DNA of 64,000 nucleotides from Thermopolyspora sp044507605. Lineage in GTDB: Bacteria > Actinomycetota > Actinomycetes > Streptosporangiales > Streptosporangiaceae. The translations under genes and the position numbers were made by a program. The notes beneath the pieces are model-generated. The model saw only the letters and a list, made by a program, of their open reading frames with translations. It made no database searches and had not been told where the DNA came from. Location of the stretch: the NCBI GenBank assembly GCA_044507605.1, contig JBIQJI010000011.1, positions 55,943 through 119,942 on the forward strand. Reading direction: 5' to 3'. Below, piece by piece: positions 1-6,804 of the stretch (positions are counted from its first letter, which is position 1; each line of letters opens with the position of its first letter).

Positions 1-14
1 GGCAAGGCCGCCCC

Positions 15-1967
15 ATGGACGTGGGGCCGCTCATCGCGGGCCGGGCCACCAACGCCGCCAACACCGCCAATGGGCGGGCCGCGCCGCCGCCCCGGCAAGC
101 GCCCGAGCCTGCCGTGGTCGCGCCGCAGACCCGGCGACAGCCCGGCCCGGTTGCCGACAGGCAAGAGCTGGCCGCTCGGCCGGAAAGGGCCGACTGGATT
201 CCCCATCAACTGGTGGGCGGCCGAGACAGAGATCGGCCTGCTCACGGCGCGCGCGGTACGCGGCCGCATCGCCCGCACGACGACGCTCACCAGCGGGGCC
301 GGCGGCCGGACGAGGCATGGCACGGACCCCAGGAGACACGGCCACGGACCGGACGGCCGCACCACCACGACCACCCGGCGCCCGCCCGCCCCGTCCCTCT
401 GGGCGGCACCGCTGGGGCAGGGACCGCAGCGGACCGGCAGCCGACCAGGGTCACGGGGCACGGCCCGGCCTGGTCTCCGAGGGCGTCCGATCCGCCCCAG
501 GGAACCGATGGGACCGGCGGCATCGGTGGCCGGGCACAAGGCCTGCCGCCTACGCCAAGCGGGTGGGAGGTCGGGCCGGTCTGGGGGCCGCCCGGGCTCG
601 GCGGCGAGGAGATGGCGGGCACCAGGCCGTTGGCGGCGCCCGGCCGGCCCGGTTCGGCCGGCGTGTTCGGTGCGGAGGGACCGTCGGACCCGCCGGGCCG
701 GGGCAGGGACCTGCCGCCCGCCCCGGCGAACGCCCAGCGACCGCCCGTGCCACGGCCCAAGCCCGCCCCCGCGCCCCGGCCTCCCGCGCCGCGCCCGCAG
801 CACGCCGACCCGGACGGCTCGGCCGTGTCCCTGACGAAATCGGCCTCGGCCACCGAGGCCGCCGCCCAGGACACGTCGGCCTGGGTGGCCGCCGCGTGCG
901 CCGCCGCGATACTGCTCGGCCTGGTGCTCGCCTGGCGGCGCCGTCCATCCGCCCGCCGAAGCGACCCGCGGACCCGGCGGAAACCCGACACGGAAGGACG
1001 CAGTCGTAGCGGCCCACGCGACCATGGCTCCGCTCCCACACTCCTGCCCGTCGAGACCCCATCGGTACGAATCGTCTCCGTCGCGGCCGGGGACGATCGA
1101 AAGCCGCCCGCCCGCGAGTCGGTCCAGGATGGGACGGCCGCGTTCGAGCCGTCCCGGGGTGAGCTGGCCCGGGGTGGGATGGCGGTGGGCGAGGCGGCCG
1201 TGGTAGAGGCGGCCCAGAGTGGGCTGGCACGGAGTGAGGAGCCGGTCGTGGGTGAGACGGGCGGGGGTGAGACGGGCTGGAGCGGGGCGTTGGCCGATGG
1301 GGTGGCCGGGGGTCGAACGGTCTGGGATGAGTCTGTGTGGGAGGGGCCGGTTTGGGGCGGGTCGGGTCGAGGTGGTCGCGCGGGCGCGGCTGGGCCGGTG
1401 GCCAGTGTGATGGCGTACGCGATGTCGGTCGCCTCGCTGACGGGGATGGGGCTGGTCGGCCCAGGTGCCGAAGGGGTGGCCCGGGGGCTGCTGGTCGAGT
1501 TGCTGACCGAGTCGGTGATCGCGGCCGAGGCCGTCATGCCGCGTGGCCTGGCTCACCGCCTGCTGGGTTCCGCCACGGCCGACGGGCTGCTCGTGCTGGA
1601 GTCGGTGCTGGAGGTGCGGGCCCACATCGAGCGGGAAGTCGGCCGCAGGCGGGTCTTTGACGGCGAGCCGTCCTGGCTGTTCGTGCTGACCACCCCGGGC
1701 CCGGCGCCCGACGGCCTGCGCGCGGCCATCGAGGCGGGGGCCGAGTGTCACATCGTCGGCGTGGTGCTCGATCATTGGCCGTACGGCGTGACCTGCGCCG
1801 TCGACGAGCTGGGTCGCGTCACGCGTCTCGGCGGCACGGCGAACGAGGCGCCCTTGCCGCGCCTGCCCTTCCGCACTCTCGCCCAGGCCACCGACGCCTT
1901 GACGTCGTCCGGCACGATGTCCACGAGTGATCTGGGGGGCACGGGTCGGCCGCGCGCTATTCGATGA
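15..1967 (+). CDS. Proline-rich single-pass membrane protein, 5' end uncertain
   Basis: The frame is open to the window edge, so the true start may lie outside. Residues 1-285 are a Pro/Gly/Arg/His-rich low-complexity stretch. A hydrophobic segment follows at about 289-308 (ends LVLAWRRR), then a charged linker. Residues about 385-470 hold degenerate Gly/Glu/Trp-rich repeats. The last 180 residues form a folded-looking domain (GLVGPGAEGVARGLLVELL, then VLDHWPYGVTC). Such a C-terminal part resembles the region between the membrane anchor and the BTAD domain in large actinobacterial LysM/BTAD membrane proteins. That match is from memory and is moderate. Neither a LysM nor a BTAD domain is visible, so this could be a shortened or decaying relative. 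The stop overlaps the 3' end of the convergent ohr gene by 11 bases. Confidence 0.5.
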   Translation: MDVGPLIAGRATNAANTANGRAAPPPRQAPEPAVVAPQTRRQPGPVADRQELAARPERADWIPHQLVGGRDRDRPAHGARGTRPHRPHDDAHQRGRRPDEAWHGPQETRPRTGRPHHHDHPAPARPVPLGGTAGAGTAADRQPTRVTGHGPAWSPRASDPPQGTDGTGGIGGRAQGLPPTPSGWEVGPVWGPPGLGGEEMAGTRPLAAPGRPGSAGVFGAEGPSDPPGRGRDLPPAPANAQRPPVPRPKPAPAPRPPAPRPQHADPDGSAVSLTKSASATEAAAQDTSAWVAAACAAAILLGLVLAWRRRPSARRSDPRTRRKPDTEGRSRSGPRDHGSAPTLLPVETPSVRIVSVAAGDDRKPPARESVQDGTAAFEPSRGELARGGMAVGEAAVVEAAQSGLARSEEPVVGETGGGETGWSGALADGVAGGRTVWDESVWEGPVWGGSGRGGRAGAAGPVASVMAYAMSVASLTGMGLVGPGAEGVARGLLVELLTESVIAAEAVMPRGLAHRLLGSATADGLLVLESVLEVRAHIEREVGRRRVFDGEPSWLFVLTTPGPAPDGLRAAIEAGAECHIVGVVLDHWPYGVTCAVDELGRVTRLGGTANEAPLPRLPFRTLAQATDALTSSGTMSTSDLGGTGRPRAIR

Positions 1968-2367
1968 CGAGCCGCACCGGCATGTTGCCGCGGGTCGCGT
2001 TCGAGTAGGGGCAGACCTGGTGGGTGGCCTCGACGAGGTCGCGGGCCTGCTCGGGGGGCAGGTCGTCGGGCAGTTCCACGCGCAGGGTGGCGTCGAGCCG
2101 GTAGCCGCCTTCGCCGTTCGGGGACAGGCCGACCTCGGCGGTGACCGCAGCGTCGGCGATGTCGAGGTTCCGCCGCCCTGCCACCAGTTTCATCGAGGTG
2201 GCGAAGCAGGCGGCGTATCCCGCCGCGAAGAGCTGCTCGGGGTTGGTGCCCTCACCGTTGCCGCCCAGTTCTTTCTGCGGCGCGAGCCCGACGTCCAGCC
2301 TGCCGTCGGAGGAGACCGCCCGGCCGTCGCGGCCGGCCGAGGTGGCGATGGCGGTGTAGACGCGCAT
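1957..2367 (-). CDS. ohr: Organic hydroperoxide resistance protein (Ohr/OsmC family)
   Basis: A 136-residue thiol peroxidase that reduces organic hydroperoxides in the cytoplasm. The two family cysteines are present: Cys54 in GYAACFATSMKL and Cys119 in HQVCPYSNATRGN. The length equals the family norm. The ATG at 2367 is preferred over the longer frame because AAGGGA lies just upstream and the protein then begins MRVYTAIATS as in other Ohr proteins. It is divergent from a TetR gene, with an inverted repeat between the two. In most bacteria ohr is controlled by the MarR-type OhrR, so the TetR partner is unusual. Regulation by that TetR is inferred from position. Confidence 0.93.
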   Translation of the reverse strand: MRVYTAIATSAGRDGRAVSSDGRLDVGLAPQKELGGNGEGTNPEQLFAAGYAACFATSMKLVAGRRNLDIADAAVTAEVGLSPNGEGGYRLDATLRVELPDDLPPEQARDLVEATHQVCPYSNATRGNMPVRLVIE

Positions 2368-2418
2368 GACGTGGTCCCTTCGTCGGTGCTGATCAGCGGG
2401 CCGTTCGCTGCCGCCGAT

Positions 2419-2458
2419 GATAACGGACCGATCGGTCCGGACTGATTGGTCCGTTATC
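2419..2458. promoter_or_regulatory. Inverted-repeat operator between ohr and tetR
   Basis: The arms are GATAACGGACCGATC (2419-2433) and GATTGGTCCGTTATC (2444-2458), complementary except at one position, with a 10-base spacer. The left arm includes the palindrome ACCGATCGGT. The site lies 51 bases upstream of ohr and 62 bases upstream of the TetR gene, so one bound protein could control both promoters. That TetR binds here is inference. Confidence 0.7.
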
Positions 2459-2520
2459 ATTGAGGGACGACGGCTACGCTGTCAACGGACGTCGGCACCG
2501 GGCACCGAAAGGGACCGACA

Positions 2521-3126
2521 ATGGTGCGAACACCGGCTCCTGGCACCAGGCAGCGCATCCTGAAGACCGCCGGCCGCCTGTTCGGCCGGCACGGCGCGCG
2601 CGCCGTGGGCATGCAGCAGCTCGTCGAGGAGACCGGGCTCGGCAAAAGCGCGCTCTATCGGGAGTTCCCCGGCAAGGACGAACTCGTCGCGGCGTGGCTT
2701 CGCGAACTCGACGCGGAGTCGTGGTCTCGGATCGACGCGGCCGTGGCCCGCCACGAGGACGACCCCGCCCGTCAGCTCCTGGCGGTCGTCGAAGCGGCGT
2801 GGGAGAGCGCGCAAGATCCCGGCTTCCACGGCTGCACCTTCTACAACACCTCGGCGGAGTTCCGCGAGCCCGGCCACCCCGGCCGGCAGGCCGCCATCAC
2901 CCACCTCGACCAGGTACGGCAACGCCTGCGCGCCCTCGCCGAGGCGGCGAAGGCCGACTCACCCGAGGTCCTTGCCGACATGCTCATGCTCGTCATCTCC
3001 GGCCTGTACGCCAACGCCGCCACGCTGGGCCCGACCGGTCCCGCCTCCCGGGCCGTGGCCGCCGCCCGGGTGCTGATCGACCAGCACGTCCCCGGCGTAC
3101 CGGCCCGCCGCCCCCGCTCGGGCTGA
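2521..3126 (+). CDS. TetR/AcrR-family regulator, divergent from ohr
   Basis: A 201-residue one-component repressor. The N-terminal helix-turn-helix runs from about residue 8 to 55 (RQRILKTAGRLFGRHG, then GLGKSALYREFPGKDEL). The ligand domain carries GCTFYNTSAEF and a following HPGRQ, a pattern common in TetR proteins that sense small reactive molecules. The cysteine in GCTFYN could sense peroxide or electrophiles, which would suit the neighbouring peroxidase; this is inference. It is transcribed away from ohr across a 153-base spacer that contains a near-perfect 15-base inverted repeat. It probably represses itself and ohr. Confidence 0.88.
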   Translation: MVRTPAPGTRQRILKTAGRLFGRHGARAVGMQQLVEETGLGKSALYREFPGKDELVAAWLRELDAESWSRIDAAVARHEDDPARQLLAVVEAAWESAQDPGFHGCTFYNTSAEFREPGHPGRQAAITHLDQVRQRLRALAEAAKADSPEVLADMLMLVISGLYANAATLGPTGPASRAVAAARVLIDQHVPGVPARRPRSG

Positions 3127-3234
3127 CCACCTCTGCCGCCGGCTTCGAGGACCCTGCGGCTTCGAGGACCCTGGCCGCCGTGGCCGGGCGGGCATCGGAC
3201 GCGTATCGAGCGCGCGTGGGGGATCGCCGCGTGC

Positions 3235-3735
3235 TCAGCCGGCGATGACCTTGTTCAGGAAGGAGTGCAGGTTGGCCCGGGTGCGGGCGATCTTCTCCTC
3301 CGGGGTGAGCGACTCGTCGATGGGCGCGGCACCCGCGGCCTGCTTCTTGCCGCGTGTGTAGAGGGAGCAGTCGAGGTCGGCGCACAGATAGAGCCCGGCC
3401 GAGTCGCCCTGGCGGCCCGCCTCGCCGGTGCGGCGCGCGGTCATCAGCGCCACGCCGCCGCTGGTGTGCGTGGTCAGGCACAGTGAGCACATGCTGCGCG
3501 AGGTGAAGCCGCGCGAGGCCCCGGACGTCACCCGGAGGGCGACGCCGGTGAGATCACCGCCGAGTTCGGCGATCAGGTAGGCGCGCCCGGGCGCGCCTTG
3601 ATCGCGCCAGCCGAGGAAGTCGAGGTCGTCCCACGGCCGGTCGGGGAGGTTCGCGGGCAGGGGGAGGCGTCTGGCCTCGCCTTTGGAGCAGTTCACGAAC
3701 GAGGTGCGGATGTCGTGCTCGCTGACCGGTCTCAT
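3235..3735 (-). CDS. FBP-domain protein (FusB-like treble-clef zinc finger)
   Basis: A 166-residue protein of the FBP family, related to the zinc-finger half of the staphylococcal FusB/FusC proteins, which bind elongation factor G and rescue ribosomes from fusidic acid. Four cysteines fit a treble-clef zinc site: Cys83 and Cys86 (MCSLC) and Cys118 and Cys123 (CADLDC). The N-terminal 70 residues match the actinobacterial FBP layout. Whether this member protects EF-G is unknown. It is divergent from a TetR gene and shares a short inverted repeat with it, so drug-induced expression is plausible but not shown. Confidence 0.82.
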   Translation of the reverse strand: MRPVSEHDIRTSFVNCSKGEARRLPLPANLPDRPWDDLDFLGWRDQGAPGRAYLIAELGGDLTGVALRVTSGASRGFTSRSMCSLCLTTHTSGGVALMTARRTGEAGRQGDSAGLYLCADLDCSLYTRGKKQAAGAAPIDESLTPEEKIARTRANLHSFLNKVIAG

Positions 3736-3755
3736 GTGCGGCGACGCTAGCTTCC

Positions 3756-3791
3756 CTTACAGCTATTATGCAAATACTTAAAGGCTGTAAG
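3756..3791. promoter_or_regulatory. Inverted repeat CTTACAGC / GCTGTAAG between FBP gene and TetR gene
   Basis: CTTACAGC at 3756-3763 pairs exactly with GCTGTAAG at 3784-3791, across an AT-rich 20-base centre that may hold the promoters. The right arm runs directly into the GGAGGAGGGA ribosome-binding site (3791-3800) of the TetR gene. A bound repressor would cover both promoters. The spacer is long for a single TetR dimer site, so this is tentative. Confidence 0.45.
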
Positions 3792-3807
3792 GAGGAGGGA
3801 TGGGGCC

Positions 3808-4377
3808 TTGGCACGCGCGGGAGTGACCGCAGAGCGCCTGACCCTGGCGGCGGCGGACCTGGCCGACGAGGTCGGTTTTCCCCAGGTGACCGTGTCGGCG
3901 CTCGCGCGCAGGTTCGGCGTCAAGCCGGCGGCCCTGTACTCCCACGTCAAGGACGCGCGGGATCTGCGGGTGCGGGTGGCGGCGCTGGCCCTGACCGAGC
4001 TCGCCGACCGGGCCGCCGCCGCGCTCGCCGGCCGGTCGGGCAAGGATGCGCTGGTGGCCTTCGCCAACACCTACCGCGACTACGCGAAAGAGCATCCGGG
4101 CAGGTACGCCGCGACCCAGCTGGACCTGGACCCGGACTCGGTGGCGGCCGGCCCGGCGCGCCGGCACGCGGAGCTGACCCGGGCGATCCTGCGCGGCTAC
4201 GACCTGCGGGAGCCCGACCAGACCGATGCGGTGCGCATGCTCGGCGGCATGTTCCACGGCTACGTGACCTTGGAGATGGCGGGCCTCTACAGCCACCACC
4301 CCCGGGAGATCGGCTCCTCCTGGTCCAGAACCCTGGACGCCCTCGACGCCGTCCTCAGAAACTGGCCGCCCGCCTGA
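3808..4377 (+). CDS. TetR-family regulator with WHG-type C-terminal domain
   Basis: A 189-residue repressor with a TTG start at 3808. This start is set by the strong GGAGGAGGGA site seven bases upstream; the nearby ATG at 3800 is out of frame. The N-terminal helix-turn-helix (LTLAAADLADEVGF, then FGVKPAALYSHVKDARDL) and the C-terminal HGYVTLEMAGLYSHHP region match TetR proteins with the TetR_C_33/WHG domain. It is divergent from the FBP-domain gene. Its ligand is unknown; pairing with an EF-G-binding-type protein hints at a translation inhibitor. Confidence 0.85.
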   Translation: MARAGVTAERLTLAAADLADEVGFPQVTVSALARRFGVKPAALYSHVKDARDLRVRVAALALTELADRAAAALAGRSGKDALVAFANTYRDYAKEHPGRYAATQLDLDPDSVAAGPARRHAELTRAILRGYDLREPDQTDAVRMLGGMFHGYVTLEMAGLYSHHPREIGSSWSRTLDALDAVLRNWPPA

Positions 4378-4555
4378 CGCCCGCCGTGTCCGGAGGCCGC
4401 CTTGACCCGATGCGTTCGACCATGGACATGGTCGTTTCCGCGGCCGGGGCGGCGGAGGGCCGGTGGCCGGCGTCATATCCGCCCATGGACCGACGCGGCC
4501 GCGGACCGTTTCCGCGCGGATCGGATGACGGCCCGAATGACGGCACGGTGGCCGG

Positions 4556-5236
4556 TCAGCCCCATGGAGTGGTCATGGTCACTTGCGGGAACAGCGTGTC
4601 CGCCGCGTCCAGCAGGATCAGCAGGCCCGCCATCGCGACGATCCAGCGCAGCGTCGCGCGGGATCCGGAGGAGGTCCTGTCGCGCCACCGGCGGAGGCGG
4701 CCGAGCGTGCGTTCGCCCAGAGCGGCCCAGGCGAGACCGAGCAGGATGCCCGGGAGCACCATGATGGTCACGTACGCGGCGAGCAGCGGCGACCATTGGA
4801 CGGCGGTCATCCCGGCCGAGGTCATGATGCCGATCGCGCCGAAGTACGGCACGGCGGTGGAGAACTCGAACAGCCACGTCCCCAGCCCGAGCAGCAGCAT
4901 CGTGCGCAGGGTGAGGGACCGGGACCGGGCGGGCGCGTCGCCGGGGCTTTTGTCGCGGATGAAGAAGCTTCCCACGATGAGCGCCGCGCCCAGCGTGCCC
5001 TGCCCCCAGGCCCACACGGTCGCGTCGACGACCGGTACGACGGCGCCGAGTCCGAGCATGAGCAGCACGCCCAGGGCGAAGTACGCGACCGCGACCGTGC
5101 CGAGGTAGACGCCGAGCAGTGTGCCCACGCGGCGGGGCCTTGCCAGTAGCACGAACAGGGTGGTCCCGGTCACGCCGGGACTCAGCGTGTCGAGCAAGGC
5201 CAGCCCGAGCACGGCCCCGATCGTCTCGATCGACAT
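4556..5236 (-). CDS. GAP-family (Sap-like) integral membrane protein
   Basis: A 226-residue polytopic membrane protein with about six hydrophobic segments. It starts MSIETIGAVLGLALLDTLSPG, the usual opening of the GAP family (relatives of the mycobacterial sulfolipid-1-addressing protein Sap). Members are thought to help export glycolipids or peptidolipids in mycobacteria. Outside that group the substrate is unknown. The ATG at 5236 is chosen for the AAGGAGG site just upstream. It is divergent from a TetR gene with a paired operator in between, so it is probably repressed until a ligand is present. Confidence 0.82.
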   Translation of the reverse strand: MSIETIGAVLGLALLDTLSPGVTGTTLFVLLARPRRVGTLLGVYLGTVAVAYFALGVLLMLGLGAVVPVVDATVWAWGQGTLGAALIVGSFFIRDKSPGDAPARSRSLTLRTMLLLGLGTWLFEFSTAVPYFGAIGIMTSAGMTAVQWSPLLAAYVTIMVLPGILLGLAWAALGERTLGRLRRWRDRTSSGSRATLRWIVAMAGLLILLDAADTLFPQVTMTTPWG

Positions 5237-5272
5237 CCGTGTCCTCCTTGAGGGGGGGTCAACGGGGCGCAA

Positions 5273-5313
5273 TTAACACGCCCGTGCCAATTAAACTAGC
5301 ACGGGCGTGTTAA
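5273..5313. promoter_or_regulatory. Double TetR operator, perfect 15-base inverted repeat
   Basis: TTAACACGCCCGTGC (5273-5287) and GCACGGGCGTGTTAA (5299-5313) are exact reverse complements separated by 11 bases. Each arm contains its own short palindrome, CACGCCCGTG (5277-5286) and CACGGGCGTG (5300-5309), with centres 23 bases apart. This fits two repressor dimers side by side on one face of the DNA. The second site ends nine bases before the GTG of the TetR gene, implying a very short leader and autorepression. Confidence 0.75.
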
Positions 5314-5322
5314 CATAGGCGG

Positions 5323-5949
5323 GTGCCGCGACTTGTCGATCACGATCAGCGACGGGCGGAACTCGGCGCGGCCGCCATCCGCGTGATCCTGCGCGAAGGG
5401 CTGGCCGGCGTGACCATCCGCGGAGTCGCCGCCGAAGCCGGCTGGTCCACCGGATCCCTGCGGCACTACTTCCGCAACCAGCACGAACTGCAGACCTACG
5501 TCGTCCAGGCCGCCACCGACGCCCTCCGCGAACGGGTCCTGCCACGCCTCCAGCGGCCCCGCACGCAGGGTTCGCCCGTCGAACAGGTCGCCTCGATCGT
5601 GGCGGAGATGCTGCCGCTCGACGCCGAGCGCCGCGAGGAGTACACGCTCTGGTCGGCGATCGTGGAATGGGAGCGCCGCCACCCCCCGCCGGCGGGCTCG
5701 GCGACGTGGAACGACCAGCGGGCGCTGTACCGGCAGTGCGTCGCCGCCCTGCGCGGCCACGTCCCCGCCACCGAACCGGCCCCGGCCACGCTCCCGCACC
5801 CCGACCCCCAGGTCGAACTCTGGGCGGCGCTCCTGCACACGTTCGTCGACGGCATCGCCTCCCAGATCACGAACACCCCCTACAAGGTCTCCGCCGACAC
5901 CGCCATGCGGCTGCTGCGCTCCTTCCTGGAAGCCGTGCCTCGCCCCTGA
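5323..5949 (+). CDS. TetR-family regulator, divergent from GAP-family gene
   Basis: A 208-residue regulator from a GTG start. The helix-turn-helix is clear (VTIRGVAAEAGWSTGSLRHY, about residues 29-48). The C-terminal domain is of the type seen in BetI/PfmR-like TetR proteins (LWSAIVEWERRH, then WAALLHTFVDGIASQ). The start lies only nine bases after the operator half-site, so there is little or no leader. It most likely controls itself and the divergent membrane protein. The ligand is unknown. Confidence 0.87.
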   Translation: MPRLVDHDQRRAELGAAAIRVILREGLAGVTIRGVAAEAGWSTGSLRHYFRNQHELQTYVVQAATDALRERVLPRLQRPRTQGSPVEQVASIVAEMLPLDAERREEYTLWSAIVEWERRHPPPAGSATWNDQRALYRQCVAALRGHVPATEPAPATLPHPDPQVELWAALLHTFVDGIASQITNTPYKVSADTAMRLLRSFLEAVPRP

Positions 5950-6236
5950 CCACGTCGCGCAGTGCCGGCCGGACCACGCGGATCGCCGGTCCGCGGAGTC
6001 CCGAAAACTTGACCGTCTCCAGACGGGAAGGCGTCCGTAACGTCCTCGGGTCGGGGAAGAGAGCGGGTAGCCGGTCGATCCGCGGGACCGCCGGATGCTC
6101 GACCGGCGGAGCCCGGACTTTCGCATGTTCCGTGGCGCCCTCGTGGCCGGCACGCTCATCGGCATCGCCGCCGGAGAGCCCGGCCGCGCCGACGAAGACG
6201 GCGCGCATTCGGCGCCGGCTGAAGGAAGTAACGACC

Positions 6237-6767
6237 ATGGCTGATTGGCGTGAACTGGCCCGCCAGAACGTACCGTTCGAGCAGTGGCCGCTGGAGGCGA
6301 AGCTCGCGGCCGTGAACGACCACACCGCCGCGGTTTTCCGCAGCGTGCCCACCGAGGAGGACTGGGAGCTGTTCAAACTCCAGCACCCGTACGTCGCGCA
6401 ATTCGCGCAATTCATCACCACGATCACCATGACGAACCTGACCCCGGAGGAACCACAACCGCCGACCACGGCCAGGGCGACGTTCGCGGGTCCCTTTCAG
6501 TACGAGGCCCCCTCGAATTCGCGCACCCGGTGGGGCGCCATTGTGCAGCACAGCGGCACGCCCGCGATCGGGGATGCGATCTTCGAACTGTTCGGGAATC
6601 TGGGCCAGGTGGACTTGAAGCGTGTCCAGCTCAATTCCGCCGGCTCCGCCCAGTACACGACGGTGAAGCTTCCCGCGGCGCGCTACATGCTCCGCGCGCG
6701 TTACGAGCCGCTGGACAGCGGCTTGACGCCGTCAGCGCAACTCGTCTTCCTGACGGTGCAACCCTAG
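6237..6767 (+). CDS. Uncharacterised 176-residue protein facing the beta-rich cassette
   Basis: I do not recognise a family. The ATG at 6237 follows GAAGGAAG by eight bases, and the reading frame shows normal GC-rich third positions. Residues 1-70 look alpha-helical (MADWRELARQNVPFEQWPLE opens it). Residues 80-176 look beta-rich, with a sandwich-like strand pattern (ATFAGPFQYEAP, then YTTVKLPAARYMLRARYEP). There is no signal peptide or membrane segment. It converges on the 1155-residue gene with only 37 bases between the stops. Belonging to the same system is inferred from proximity only. The upstream 287 bases show no gene. Confidence 0.6.
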   Translation: MADWRELARQNVPFEQWPLEAKLAAVNDHTAAVFRSVPTEEDWELFKLQHPYVAQFAQFITTITMTNLTPEEPQPPTTARATFAGPFQYEAPSNSRTRWGAIVQHSGTPAIGDAIFELFGNLGQVDLKRVQLNSAGSAQYTTVKLPAARYMLRARYEPLDSGLTPSAQLVFLTVQP

Positions 6768-6804
6768 GGTCGCGGCGGCGCCGGTCTCGGATCTCGCCGG
6801 GCGC

